A stretch of 64,000 nucleotides of DNA from CBDCWT01 sp965223305 (GCA_965223305.1 CBDCWT010000013.1:124001-188000), one strand, 5' to 3'. Numbered from the stretch's first letter, positions 1 to 8,945 are shown. A program made the numbers and translations. Notes: generated by a model from the letters alone, not told the origin.

Positions 1-1070
1 CGTACGTCATACGGCTCAAAGATCGCCCGCAACCTGTAGTATTCCTCCTGCAAGATTGGGTCGTACTTGTGGTCGTGGCACCGCGCACACTTGAAAGTGG
101 CGCCCAGAAACGCTTTCCCCGTATGCTCAACGACATCATCCAGCCAGGCGTTGCGATCGAACTTGTACCAACTGCGCGCGAGGAATCCCGTGGCGCGGAC
201 GGCGTCGCTGTCGCGGGGGGCGAGTTCATCAGCGGCCAGCATCTCGAGAATCATGCGATCGTAGCCCTTGTCAGCATTAAGCGATTCGACAATCCAGTCC
301 CGCCAACGCCAGACGTGACGCTGACCGTACCGGATTTCGTCGCCGTAGCCAGCCCAATCGCTATATCGCCAAACGTCCATCCAGTGCCGTCCCCAACGCT
401 CACCGTACTGCGGACTGTCGAGCAGCCGATCAACGACCCGTTCGTAGGCCCGTGGCGATTGATCGGCCAAGAACGCCTGCAGCTGCTTACGTGTGGGTGG
501 CAAGCCGACGAGATCGAGATAAAGCCGGCGGAGCAGGATCTCCCTGGGCGCGTCCTGCGCCGCCGTTAGTCCCGCTGCGCGACGCTTCGCCGCCAACAGC
601 ACATCCACCCTGTTGTGCGTCAACTCGGTGTGGGCTCCCTGAGGCAGCTTAAGACGTTGGGGAGGCTGGTAAGCCCAATGCTCCGCGGGCGACGGAGGTA
701 TCGACTCGACCGGAGCGACAGCGCCCTGGTTGATCCACGACTCGAGAATCGCCACCTGAGCGCCGGTCAGGGGCTCGCCTTCATCCGCCGGCGGCATCCG
801 CTCGGCGAGATGCTCCGACGAGACTCTCCCGATGAGCAAACTCTCGGCCGCGTTTCCGGCCACAACGACCGGGCCACTGTCACCGCCTCTGCGGATTAGC
901 GAAGCTGCGTCTAACCGCAGCCCCGACTCTTGCTTTAACGCGCCGTGGCAAGCAATGCACTTCGACACAAGAGTTGGCTTGACTTGTGTGGTGTAGTCAA
1001 TCAGCGAATCGCCCGAGTGCCCCACGCGGCACACCAGGAGGACACCGACAACGGCCACCAACCATCGCAT
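1..1070 (-). CDS. DUF1549 (PSCyt) planctomycete cytochrome, N-terminal part
   Basis: Reading the minus strand from the ATG at 1070 gives about 356 residues without a stop to the window edge, so the gene is cut. It begins with a hydrophobic signal segment, then a PSCyt heme site (CIACH, about residues 38-42), then a DUF1549 region with the usual GERWGRHWMDVWRYSDW stretch and a second CARCHDHKYDPI motif near residue 340. In this family DUF1549 is normally followed by DUF1553, which would lie beyond position 1. These proteins are exported and assumed to take part in polymer or C1-type oxidation, but no reaction is established. It is divergent from the TauD gene. Confidence in the family is high because both heme-type motifs and the conserved Trp-rich block are readable. 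Confidence 0.9.
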   Translation of the reverse strand, partial: MRWLVAVVGVLLVCRVGHSGDSLIDYTTQVKPTLVSKCIACHGALKQESGLRLDAASLIRRGGDSGPVVVAGNAAESLLIGRVSSEHLAERMPPADEGEPLTGAQVAILESWINQGAVAPVESIPPSPAEHWAYQPPQRLKLPQGAHTELTHNRVDVLLAAKRRAAGLTAAQDAPREILLRRLYLDLVGLPPTRKQLQAFLADQSPRAYERVVDRLLDSPQYGERWGRHWMDVWRYSDWAGYGDEIRYGQRHVWRWRDWIVESLNADKGYDRMILEMLAADELAPRDSDAVRATGFLARSWYKFDRNAWLDDVVEHTGKAFLGATFKCARCHDHKYDPILQEEYYRLRAIFEPYDV

Positions 1071-1489
1071 GGCACACCTGCGCTGAATCTGGAGTCGACG
1101 AAACGATGCCTTGAATTATCCTCGCCGCGAATCGACTTCGCAACGCTGGAATTTTCGCTGTCCATGACCGACCAATTCGGAAACAAGATCTCCGACACTT
1201 TAGGCCAGGATTACTCGCTAGCCATGAGGGGCCACGTTGAATCAAGAGCCAGGCCGTGATCAATCGGTGCCCCGAACTGCAGCACGTCGAATGTCCAACG
1301 GAGGAAGTCTGAATGCAACTCCGTTCGCAGGCCCTGGCCGAAGTTGAATCGGCTAGAATGTGTCGTATTGGGGGTGAAAAGAATGCAGCGTTGAAGACCC
1401 ACGGCGACTGCCCGCCGTGGCACGTCGGTCTTCAACCGGTCGTGCCGAGCTGGAGCCAAACGGACAATGTGGGGTTAACTAAGTAGCGG
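1071..1489. other. Divergent intergenic region
   Basis: About 420 bases between the minus-strand DUF1549 gene and the plus-strand TauD gene. No convincing gene was seen on either strand. It should hold both promoters. Its one clear structure is the two-stage hairpin at 1391-1435. Confidence 0.6.
1391..1435. promoter_or_regulatory. Two-stage inverted repeat between divergent genes
   Basis: Outer arms TTGAAGACC (1391-1399) and GGTCTTCAA (1427-1435) pair perfectly. Inner arms CACGGCG (1400-1406) and CGCCGTG (1413-1419) pair around a 6-base loop. This leaves a 7-base bulge on one side. It lies about 55 bases upstream of the TauD start, so it may be an operator or leader structure. It could also be a REP-like repeat. 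Confidence 0.45.
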
Positions 1490-2323
1490 ATGCGGACTGA
1501 AATGTTCGAGTTAGACAAGGCGACACCTGCATGTGGCGCGGAAGTCCATGGTCTGGATTTGTCGAGCCCGCTTGACGAGTCGACCATCGGGCATCTCAAG
1601 ACAGCACTGTCGGAACACTGCGTGCTCTTTTTCCGGCGGCAGCAAATGACAGCTCAGCAGCAAAAAGAGCTGGGGCGCCGATTTGGTGAGCTACACATCC
1701 ACCCAGCGTGGCCGCGGGTCATCGACGGCCATCCGGAGGTCATGGAAATCTACGCCGACGAACACACCAAGCGTATCGCCGGCGAAGATTGGCACTCGGA
1801 TGTCTCTTGCGATCCAAAGCCACCGCTGGGGACAATTCTGCAGATGCTCGAAGTGCCGCCCGTGGGCGGCGATACACTCTTCGCGAACATGTACGCCGCA
1901 TTCGAGTCGCTCTCAGATGCGATGCAACGCTTTCTGGAAGGAATGAAGGCTCTGCATGATGGCGCGCAGGCCTACCGCGGGCGCTACGAGGGAGTTTCGG
2001 ACGAAGGAAAAGCCTACCCGCAATCGGAACATCCCGTCATTCGGACCCATCCGCAGAGCGGGCGCAAGGCACTGTTTGTGAATCGGATCTTTACGACGCG
2101 GATCCTCGACCTCTCCCCAAGCGAGAGCGACGTCGTCTTGCCGATGCTCTTTGAACACATCGGTCGGCCGGAATTCCAGTGCCGGTTCAAATGGGAGCCT
2201 GGCGCAGTTGCTTTCTGGGACAATCGCTGCGCTCAGCACTATGCGATTTGGGACTACTACCCACACCGGCGGCGCGGATTGAGAGTGACGATCAAGGGCG
2301 ACGTGCCATTTTACCGTCCTTGA
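1490..2323 (+). CDS. TauD/TfdA-family Fe(II)/2-oxoglutarate dioxygenase
   Basis: A 277-residue protein of the usual TauD length. The iron-binding facial triad is visible: H102-x-D104 (in WHSDVSCDP) and distal H250 (CAQHYAIWDYYPHRRRG), with the 2-oxoglutarate-binding Arg in the following Arg-rich stretch. The N-terminus matches the family's typical GAEVHGLDLSSPL-type opening. Members hydroxylate sulfonates, phenoxyacids or other small substrates using 2-oxoglutarate and O2 in the cytoplasm; the substrate here cannot be told. The ATG at 1490 is used; an in-frame ATG at 1502 is also possible, and neither has a strong ribosome site. It may be co-regulated with the GntR regulator that follows 270 bases downstream. 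Confidence 0.92.
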   Translation: MRTEMFELDKATPACGAEVHGLDLSSPLDESTIGHLKTALSEHCVLFFRRQQMTAQQQKELGRRFGELHIHPAWPRVIDGHPEVMEIYADEHTKRIAGEDWHSDVSCDPKPPLGTILQMLEVPPVGGDTLFANMYAAFESLSDAMQRFLEGMKALHDGAQAYRGRYEGVSDEGKAYPQSEHPVIRTHPQSGRKALFVNRIFTTRILDLSPSESDVVLPMLFEHIGRPEFQCRFKWEPGAVAFWDNRCAQHYAIWDYYPHRRRGLRVTIKGDVPFYRP

Positions 2324-2512
2324 AACCGTCTGACATGGACGACGACGCACGCTTATCGCCTTGCCCGCCATCCGCATCACCTGGGGGCTCGACGCTCGCT
2401 AAACTCGCGTCTCGACCCCGGCCACAGATTGCGGATGCGAATGTCGCCAAGTTCGGCAGGACCGTGGCTATCAGGGATTTCATGGCAAGTCTCAGGATTC
2501 TGCATGCGGCTA

Positions 2513-2540
2513 TTGACTCTTTACTCAATTGCATTATTGT
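2513..2540 (+). promoter_or_regulatory. Sigma70-like promoter of the GntR gene
   Basis: TTGACT (2513-2518), a 16-base spacer and TATTGT (2535-2540) lie in a locally AT-rich stretch about 55 bases before the GntR ATG. The -10 overlaps the FadR-type palindrome. Further upstream, near 2383-2417, an imperfect G/C-rich stem-loop follows the TauD stop and may be its terminator. Confidence 0.5.
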
Positions 2541-2547
2541 ATTACAA
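2537..2547. promoter_or_regulatory. FadR/FCD-type operator palindrome
   Basis: TTGTATTACAA is a perfect 5-1-5 inverted repeat and fits the TNGTNNNACNA pattern known for FadR-subfamily GntR regulators. It overlaps the -10 element of the promoter directly in front of a gene for exactly such a regulator, so autorepression is the natural reading. Confidence 0.6.
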
Positions 2548-2594
2548 AATAATCGGTCACGAATCAATGGGCGGAGGCAGGGGGACTTCTCTGA

Positions 2595-3305
2595 ATGCGT
2601 CGAAATCTCTGCGGACAAGTGGTCGACGACCTAGGGCGCCGTATTCTAGCGGGCGAGGTGCAGCCCGGAGAACCACTTCCTCAAGAGTGGACGCTGTGCG
2701 ACCAGATGGGGGTCAGCCGGACAGTCGTTCGGGAAGCGATCAAGTCGCTCGCCGCCAAGGGATTGGTGGATTCGCGGGCCAAGCGCGGGACAGTTGTTCG
2801 CCCCTCGCGAGCGTGGAATTATCTGGACCCGGAGGTACTGCAATGGCAAGTTGGCGCGGACGCCGAGGGCCATCTGTTCCACCTCGTCGAGCTGCGGCGC
2901 ACGATCGAGCCGGCCGCTGCGAGCATGGCAGCGGAGCGGGCGACCGAGGAGAGCCTGAAGCTGATTTCTGACGTCTTCGAAGACATGCGCCGCAGCGCTG
3001 GCAATGTGGAGGATTTCCTCGCGGCCGACATCCGGTTTCACGTCGAGATTCTACATGCAGCGGGAAATCCCTTCTTTATGCCGATTGCCAACGTCATAAG
3101 TACGTCACTTGAGTCCAGCCTACGCGTCACGAACCGTCAACCGGAGGATAACTATGCGTCCGTTCCGGTGCATGCGAAAGTACTGAAGGCCATCTGTGCT
3201 CGCAAAGCGAAGGCCGCCCAGGCCGCCATGAGAGCACTCCTGAATGACGCAGTCGGTCGAATTGAGAGCGCCCTGGGGCGTGGTTCAATGACTGCTGAGC
3301 GGTGA
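2595..3305 (+). CDS. GntR-family regulator, FadR/FCD subgroup (DgoR-like)
   Basis: A 236-residue regulator with an N-terminal winged helix (residues about 5-70, including VSRTVVREAIKSLAAKGLV). It is followed by WNYLDPEVLQW, a stretch resembling the galactonate repressor DgoR. The C-terminal FCD domain carries the metal-binding pattern D-x-x-FH (DIRFHVEI), then GNPFF and a later His (HAKVLKAI). FCD proteins bind a small organic acid and release DNA. A perfect TTGTATTACAA site overlies its own promoter. Its stop overlaps the GTG of the following DUF1549/DUF1553 gene, so it probably controls that exported oxidative pair. The effector is unknown; a sugar acid is a guess from the DgoR resemblance. 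Confidence 0.92.
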   Translation: MRRNLCGQVVDDLGRRILAGEVQPGEPLPQEWTLCDQMGVSRTVVREAIKSLAAKGLVDSRAKRGTVVRPSRAWNYLDPEVLQWQVGADAEGHLFHLVELRRTIEPAAASMAAERATEESLKLISDVFEDMRRSAGNVEDFLAADIRFHVEILHAAGNPFFMPIANVISTSLESSLRVTNRQPEDNYASVPVHAKVLKAICARKAKAAQAAMRALLNDAVGRIESALGRGSMTAER

Positions 3306-6106
3306 ACTTGCCGATGGGTATTCCGATGATGAAATGCACTGGCTTGCTGACGAGCCTTCTGATTCTGACCGTGCCGGCGTGGGTTAACGCCTCGGGGAAG
3401 CAGTTGCCTACACAAGACGTCGACTTCAAACGCGACATCGCGCCGATTCTCGAAGTACGCTGCTGGTCTTGTCACAGCGAGGGCGAACAGGAATCCGGCT
3501 TGCAGTTGGACCGTCGGGCGAGAGTCTTGCGCGGTGGCGATACGGGTCTTCCGGCTGTGGTCCCCGGCAAGCCCGAGAAGAGCTATCTGATCGAAGTCGT
3601 CAAGCATCTCGATCCCGACATCAAGATGCCTCCCGATGAAGACAAGATTCCTGATGAGGAAATTGAGCTACTGGCCCGCTGGATCAAGCAGGGCGCCGTG
3701 TGGCCGGGACAAATGGACACGGAAGCGGAAGCAGAAGCAGACCACTGGGCATTCCGGCCTGTCACACGGCCGACTGTGCCTCAGACAATCTCTAGCGCCA
3801 GTCCTGTCGACAGGTTCCTGCTTGCCAGGCTTGCGAAAGACGAGCTGAAGTTCTCCCCCCCAGCCGCCGCGCAGTCATTGCTTCGGCGTGCGTCGATCGT
3901 GCTGACGGGACTTCCCCCAACTCCAGCGGAATCCGAGCAATTTGTCTCCAACTACAAAAGGAACGCGGAGGGCGCCTACCAAGAGCTCGTCGATCGGCTG
4001 CTCGAATCGCCTCACTTCGGTGAACGCTGGGCACAGCATTGGTTGGACGTCATTCGCTGGGCTGAAACGAACGGATCGGAGGCCAACCTGTATCGAAAGA
4101 ACGCGTGGGTTTACCGCGACTATGTCGTGCGATCGTTCAACGAAGACAAACCCTACGACCAGTTCATTCGGGAACAGATCGCAGGTGATTCAATGGGAGT
4201 CGGCGAGGCCACCGGATTCCTGGTAGCTGGGCCGCACGTTCCCGCTGCAACCGTAGGTCAAGAACCGGCCGCAATTAGGCAAGCTCGAGCCGACCGTATG
4301 GATGAGATCATGCAGACGGTCGGAGCGTCCATCATGGGTGTCACTGTCGGATGTGCTCGCTGCCACAACCACAAGTTTGATCCGATTTCAATCAACGACT
4401 ACTACTCGATGACGGCCGTGTTTCAGGATGTCGAGTTCGGCGGTCGCCACCCGGAATACTCACCGGATCATCCACTGCGGCAACGCGGTGCGGAACTGTG
4501 GAAGCAAATCCACCAGCAGCGAGAGCTTCTTCGGCCGTTCGGCGGCTGGGAGGAGAACTGGGGCGCCTACCGCGAACTGCACTTCCCGCCGACGACTACC
4601 GGAGCCGTGCGCATTCGGTTCAAGACGGTCAACGTCGGTCTGGATGAACTGGAAGTGCTTGGTCCGTATGCCTTAAACACCAACCTCGCTCACAAACGCC
4701 ACGGGGCCAAGTTGTCCGGCTTTCCTGAAAAGGGCATCGAACGCCGCAACCCGATTCGTCGGGTTAACGACGGCGAGTATGGCACCATGGTCTGGCGTGC
4801 ACGGGTCGAGAAGGACGCGAAGGAACGTCCATGGGTCCGTTTCGACTTCGCTCGGCCAGAAACCATCAACCGCCTCAGGCTCAGCAGCAACCGCGAGTAC
4901 TTCTATGACACGGACTATCTCGCCAGAAAACCGTTTCTGCCGAGGTATGAGTTCGACATGGACATTCTCAAGAATGACGGTACGTGGCAGCCGTGGGTCG
5001 GCACTTGGCACGTCAACAAGAAGCTTAATGAAGAACATCCCGAGCGCAAGGCAGCCATCACCGAGATTCAACGTCTCATCGATGCTCTTGCCGAAGAGGG
5101 TCCACGTCCGAGTTTCGTTGGGCGATTCGTACGGCCGCAAGTGACTCGCGTGCTGCTGCGAGGAAGTCCTGAGAGTCCGCGCGACGAGGTCATGCCTGCC
5201 GGGCCAGCGATTTTTGGCGGCGAACTGGGATTGACCTCAGATATACCCGGACCGAAACGCCGCGCTGAATTTGCCAAGTGGATTGCCAGCGCTGAAAACC
5301 CGCTGACCGCTCGTGTGATGGTCAACCGCATCTGGCATCACGTCTTCGGGCGCGGCATTGTCTCCACGACAAGCGACTTCGGCAAAGCTGGCGCCGCGCC
5401 AACGCATCCGGAGCTGCTCGATTGGTTGGCAGCTGAGTTTGTTGATCCGACAGTGTCGACGGGCAAGCCGTGGTCCATGAAGTCCATCATCCGCCTGCTA
5501 GTCATGTCCGACGCTTTTAGACAATCAAATGAACCGGCTGCGGACGGCTTGACGCAGGATGCCGACACGACGCTGCTCTGGCGTTTTCCGCCAAAGCGAG
5601 TCGAAGCCGAGGTCATTCGCGATTCGATACTGCTGGCATCAGGTTCGCTCGATCGCAAGATCGGTGGTCGAAGCTATCGCATTCACAATGAAAAAAAAAC
5701 GTATGCTCAGTGGGAGGTGACAGACAATCACGGTCCGGAGACGTGGCGACGAATGCTCTATCAGGAGCGCATGCGTCGTGTCGACGACCAGATGTTCATG
5801 GCCTTCGACTTCCCAGACTGCGGCCAGGTGCGAGCCCAACGGCCTGTTTCGACGACGCCTCTTCAGGCACTGAACCTAATGAACAGTGATTTCGTGATGG
5901 AACAATCGAAGCGTTTGGCCCAGCTAGCCTTGGAGCATGCGTCGGGTGACAAGGATGCCGCCGTTACGCGCTGCTTTGAACTGTTACTCGGCCGGCTCCC
6001 CGATGAAGATGAACGCCAGGCCTGTGCCGCAATCGCCCGAGAGAATGGCCTTCCACTCGTTTGTCGGGCGCTGATGAACTCGAATGAATTTGCCTTCCTG
6101 CCATAG
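3302..6106 (+). CDS. PSCyt-DUF1549-DUF1553 secreted cytochrome with discoidin-like insert
   Basis: A 934-residue exported protein. After a signal peptide comes a PSCyt1 heme site (C54WSC57H58), a DUF1549 domain (about 160-375, with CARCHNHKFDPI near 350), then a region about 420-570 with the look of an F5/8 type C (galactose-binding) fold, rich in DELEVLGP-, WVRFDFARP- and INRLRLSSN-type strands. The DUF1553 domain follows (about 640-925, opening with NPLTARVMVNRIWHHVFG). The GTG at 3302 overlaps the GntR stop, suggesting translational coupling; ATGs at 3314 and 3326 are alternatives and 3326 gives the cleaner signal peptide. The following DUF1501 gene is its usual partner. The family is thought to oxidise polymer-derived compounds outside the cytoplasm, without a proven reaction. 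Confidence 0.93.
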   Translation: MNLPMGIPMMKCTGLLTSLLILTVPAWVNASGKQLPTQDVDFKRDIAPILEVRCWSCHSEGEQESGLQLDRRARVLRGGDTGLPAVVPGKPEKSYLIEVVKHLDPDIKMPPDEDKIPDEEIELLARWIKQGAVWPGQMDTEAEAEADHWAFRPVTRPTVPQTISSASPVDRFLLARLAKDELKFSPPAAAQSLLRRASIVLTGLPPTPAESEQFVSNYKRNAEGAYQELVDRLLESPHFGERWAQHWLDVIRWAETNGSEANLYRKNAWVYRDYVVRSFNEDKPYDQFIREQIAGDSMGVGEATGFLVAGPHVPAATVGQEPAAIRQARADRMDEIMQTVGASIMGVTVGCARCHNHKFDPISINDYYSMTAVFQDVEFGGRHPEYSPDHPLRQRGAELWKQIHQQRELLRPFGGWEENWGAYRELHFPPTTTGAVRIRFKTVNVGLDELEVLGPYALNTNLAHKRHGAKLSGFPEKGIERRNPIRRVNDGEYGTMVWRARVEKDAKERPWVRFDFARPETINRLRLSSNREYFYDTDYLARKPFLPRYEFDMDILKNDGTWQPWVGTWHVNKKLNEEHPERKAAITEIQRLIDALAEEGPRPSFVGRFVRPQVTRVLLRGSPESPRDEVMPAGPAIFGGELGLTSDIPGPKRRAEFAKWIASAENPLTARVMVNRIWHHVFGRGIVSTTSDFGKAGAAPTHPELLDWLAAEFVDPTVSTGKPWSMKSIIRLLVMSDAFRQSNEPAADGLTQDADTTLLWRFPPKRVEAEVIRDSILLASGSLDRKIGGRSYRIHNEKKTYAQWEVTDNHGPETWRRMLYQERMRRVDDQMFMAFDFPDCGQVRAQRPVSTTPLQALNLMNSDFVMEQSKRLAQLALEHASGDKDAAVTRCFELLLGRLPDEDERQACAAIARENGLPLVCRALMNSNEFAFLP

Positions 6107-6113
6107 GTCCACC

Positions 6114-7616
6114 ATGACAAGTCCCGAACAGCTTTCCCTTCACGGGCGGCGCTTATTGGATCGTCGCAGTTTTCTCGGTACGGCGGGACTGTCGACGGCG
6201 GGGCTCGCCCTGACCAGTCTGCTTGATGCTGACGGACTGCTGGCCGACGAGCCACGCACCGTCAGCGGCAAGACTCCCATACGCCCAGACGTCGATCCGA
6301 ACAATCCGTATGCTCCCCGCCAGCCGCACTTTGACGTACCAGCCAAGCAGGTGCTGGTAATCTACCTGCCCGGAGCTGTCAGCCACGTTGACACATTCGA
6401 TTACAAACCAGCACTCACGAAGTTGCATGGGCAGAAGCCGCCTGGGATTCCGGAAGTTACCTTCGAAGGCCCCTCTGGAAACATCGCCAAGCCGTTCTGG
6501 GAGTTCAGACCACGCGGTGAGACCGGCAAGATGGTCTCCAACCTGCTACCAAACCTTGCAGAGCAAGTCGATCATTTTTGCTTTCTCCACGCACTCACGA
6601 CGGACACGAGCGCTCATCCGCAAGGTGAAAACTTCATGAACACCGGCTTCACAATGGAAGGCTTTCCGTCGTTTGGATCCTGGGTGACCTATGCACTCGG
6701 CACGGAGAATCAAGAACTGCCGGCGTTCGTCGCGATCAACGATCCGCGCGGACTTGCAAGAAGCGGCAAGAATAACTTTGGCAACGGCTTCCTCCCCGCC
6801 GCGTTTCAGGGAACCGATTTCAACGCGAAGAGTCCGCCCAACAACCTGCGGCGGCCGCAATCGCTATCCGTCGAAGAGGATCGCAAGACGGTCGATCTGC
6901 TGGCGCGGCTCAACGCCAAACATCTCGAGCGGTATCCGGACGACGCCAATCTCGCTGGGCGCATCGCCAGCTATGAACTCGCCGGTCGCATGCAAACGTC
7001 GGTGCCCGAGGTTATGGATCTCTCCGAAGAGTCGGAATCGACCCTGAATGCTTACGGAGTGGAAGGCGGCAGCGGCCTTCGTGGCCACTACGCGAGAAAC
7101 TGCATCCTTGCCCGGCGGCTGGTCGAGAAAGGCGTCCGTGTCGTCCAACTCTTCAACGGCAGCGATCCGGCGGGCGGCAACGGCATCACCAACTGGGATT
7201 CTCATTCCGAGATTCTGAAGACACACGGGATGCAGGCGGAAATCATGGACCAGCCGACCGCCGCGTTGATCGCCGACATGCGGCAGCGAGGTCTGTTGGA
7301 ACACACGCTCGTCGTGTGGGCCACCGAATTCGGTCGCATGCCGTTCCTGCAGTCCAACGGTACGGGTCGCGATCATAACCCCGACGCATTCACGTGCTTT
7401 CTTGCGGGTGCGGGCGTCAAGTCAGGATTCAGCTATGGAGAAAGCGACGAGTTTGGTTTCAAAGCCGCGGTCGGCAAGACCACGGTCTACGATTTCAACG
7501 CCACACTGCTGCACCTGATGGGCCTCGACCACGAGCGTCTGACCTACTATCACAACGGCTTGGAACGACGGCTCACCAATGTTCACGGGCATGTCGTGAA
7601 AGACGTGCTTGTGTGA
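6114..7616 (+). CDS. DUF1501 Tat-exported protein
   Basis: A 500-residue protein beginning with a Tat signal (LLDRRSFLGTAGLSTAG) and matching DUF1501, an alkaline-phosphatase/sulfatase-like fold. Family stretches include VLVIYLPGAVSHVDTFDYKP, HPQGENFMNTGF, VWATEFGRMPF and GRDHNPDAFT, the last two containing likely metal-binding Asp and His. DUF1501 genes almost always follow a DUF1549/DUF1553 gene, as here, seven bases downstream. The ATG at 6114 is chosen over 6084 because the latter lies inside the upstream gene and would add a non-signal leader. The catalytic function of the pair is undetermined. Confidence 0.93.
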   Translation: MTSPEQLSLHGRRLLDRRSFLGTAGLSTAGLALTSLLDADGLLADEPRTVSGKTPIRPDVDPNNPYAPRQPHFDVPAKQVLVIYLPGAVSHVDTFDYKPALTKLHGQKPPGIPEVTFEGPSGNIAKPFWEFRPRGETGKMVSNLLPNLAEQVDHFCFLHALTTDTSAHPQGENFMNTGFTMEGFPSFGSWVTYALGTENQELPAFVAINDPRGLARSGKNNFGNGFLPAAFQGTDFNAKSPPNNLRRPQSLSVEEDRKTVDLLARLNAKHLERYPDDANLAGRIASYELAGRMQTSVPEVMDLSEESESTLNAYGVEGGSGLRGHYARNCILARRLVEKGVRVVQLFNGSDPAGGNGITNWDSHSEILKTHGMQAEIMDQPTAALIADMRQRGLLEHTLVVWATEFGRMPFLQSNGTGRDHNPDAFTCFLAGAGVKSGFSYGESDEFGFKAAVGKTTVYDFNATLLHLMGLDHERLTYYHNGLERRLTNVHGHVVKDVLV

Positions 7617-7672
7617 TGGCTCGATGCTCAAAAGCCGGCAGCGAAGTCGTGCGGCTTTTACGCTGGCATGCA

Positions 7673-7735
7673 GTCCGCCAAACTCTGGCGAGTTCGGCTA
7701 CGCTCCAAATCAGCCGCTGGCGTTAGCCCACGGTT
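7673..7735 (+). repeat. Dispersed repeat, copy 1 (plus orientation)
   Basis: A roughly 60-base unit beginning GTCCGCCAAACTCTGGCGAG and ending in GTTAGCCCACGGTT. Near-identical units lie in the opposite orientation at 24094-24157 and 24250-24323, and a variant of the second half at 7943-8005. It contains GC-rich internal symmetry. Confidence 0.8.
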
Positions 7736-7837
7736 TTGACCAAACCGGCTGCTAACGCATTGCGGCTGATCTGTTTGACCGTGGGTTAGACTTCGATATC
7801 ACGTCTATCGCACAGGGCGCCTACACCGTCGGCAACG

Positions 7838-7881
7838 TCACGCGGAGCGTGACGTCTACGTAGCCATCACGCTCCGCGTGA
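7838..7881. repeat. 15-bp perfect inverted repeat
   Basis: TCACGCGGAGCGTGA (7838-7852) and TCACGCTCCGCGTGA (7867-7881) are exact reverse complements around a 14-base loop. Each arm is itself nearly palindromic. It lies downstream of the DUF1501 gene and may act as a terminator or be a REP-type sequence. Confidence 0.7.
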
Positions 7882-8069
7882 TGAGGCATCGCAGGTAGCG
7901 TGAATTCTAAGAAGATCGACAAAATGACCCAGCGCCGCGACACCAAATCAGCTGCTGGGCGTTAGCCGGCGGTTCCCCCAGCGAACCAACGCGTAGCGTC
8001 CGGCGATTAATGTAGCAGGCACACTCCGTGTGCCGTCCGCCACAAGCAGAGTAACGATACGTGAGCAAA

Positions 8070-8235
8070 CGGCTCGGCAGGAGCCTCGCCCTCCCGAACG
8101 CTGACTGACAACCTCAGATTTCTGCTCCTGCTCCTGCTCCTGTCTCCTGCTCCTGCTCTCGTCTCCTGCTCCTGCTCCTGCTCCTGCTTCCCATTACCTC
8201 TCGGCTCGGCAGGAGCCTCGCCCTCCCGAACGCTG
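8070..8235 (-). repeat. 34-bp direct repeats flanking a CTCCTG microsatellite
   Basis: Two identical 34-base units (8070-8103 and 8202-8235) begin CGGCTCGGCAGGAGCC and read VREGEAPAEP on the minus strand, a peptide often seen in spurious planctomycete annotations. Between them is an approximately 70-base run of CTCCTG-type hexamers (8121-8189). Confidence 0.8.
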
Positions 8236-8243
8236 TACACGAC

Positions 8244-8714
8244 TCACTTTTTCTCTCCGGCGGCGAACAACTTCTTGAGGAGAGACATTAGTTGGTTGTG
8301 ATGATCGTGCAACGAATCATGCTGCTTTGCTAGCTCTTGATGCTTTTTCACGAAGTCTTTGTGCTGTTTGCCGAGTTTTTCGTGATCGGTATCATCACCC
8401 GAATCCTCGTGCGCATCGATTTCCTCTTCGTGATGGCGAGCGTGGTCCTCATGGGCACGGATCATCTCCGCGTGAATCTCCAGCTCCGCCTCATGTTCAA
8501 AAATCTTCGCCTGAAGCTGGGCCAGCATCGCAAGTGCCTTCAAGTGCTCGACCCGCCATTTGCTGTGTTCCGCCATCCAGCGATCGTGCTCCAAATGAGC
8601 CTCTTCGTGCTCCTTCTTCATGTTTTTGTGGCCCTCGTGATGGTCGCCGTTAGCCGCATATGTGAATACAAGAGCCGCGGCAAGCGTGATGACGAAAGTG
8701 ATCATCGATTTCAT
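8244..8714 (-). CDS. Exported His/Glu-rich coiled-coil protein
   Basis: A 156-residue protein with an N-terminal signal peptide (MKSMITFVITLAAALVFTYA). The remainder is almost entirely charged helix with very many His, Glu and Lys (HHEGHKNMKKEHEEAHLEHD, then HAEMIRAHEDHARHHEEE). It reads as a periplasmic coiled coil able to bind metal ions through histidine clusters, but no named family was recognised. The ATG at 8714 is chosen because AAGGAG stands six bases before it; the upstream TTG at 8735 would bury that ribosome site. It lies downstream of the metal-permease gene and on the same strand, so it may belong to the same metal-handling set. Confidence 0.8.
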   Translation of the reverse strand: MKSMITFVITLAAALVFTYAANGDHHEGHKNMKKEHEEAHLEHDRWMAEHSKWRVEHLKALAMLAQLQAKIFEHEAELEIHAEMIRAHEDHARHHEEEIDAHEDSGDDTDHEKLGKQHKDFVKKHQELAKQHDSLHDHHNQLMSLLKKLFAAGEKK

Positions 8715-8945
8715 GGGATTCTCCTTGAGAGCCAATTAGAGGTGGAGGGTTGCAGCTAATGGTTCGATCGACGCCATGTTAGACGACAGAGATCCGAAAT
8801 AGAAGGTGTTGGTCACCGCTCATTCAATTCCTCCGAGCAGCAGCCTATTACGCAGGACTTTGAAAAAGCTCCGCGGCGGCAGCCCAGCAGCACACAGGGT
8901 TGGTCGGACCGCAAACAGTACTCTGGGCTGCACGCCAGCGGAGTG
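8715..8945. other. Short intergenic stretch
   Basis: About 230 bases between the His-rich gene and the end of the frameshifted permease. It should contain the promoter of the His-rich gene; no strong -35/-10 pair or gene was recognised. Confidence 0.4.

Larger units (their letters stand above)
7617..8243. repeat. Repeat-rich intergenic region
   Basis: No gene is supported here. The region is a mosaic of dispersed planctomycete-type repeats: a unit at 7673-7735, a second partial unit at 7943-8005, an inverted repeat at 7838-7881, and two 34-bp direct repeats enclosing a CTCCTG microsatellite at 8070-8235. Short open frames across it, such as minus-strand 8007-8240, are repeat translations, not genes. 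Confidence 0.75.

Noticed and set aside
8007..8240. Small Gln/Glu/Arg-rich protein
   Set aside because: It is a translation of the 34-bp repeats and the hexamer microsatellite.
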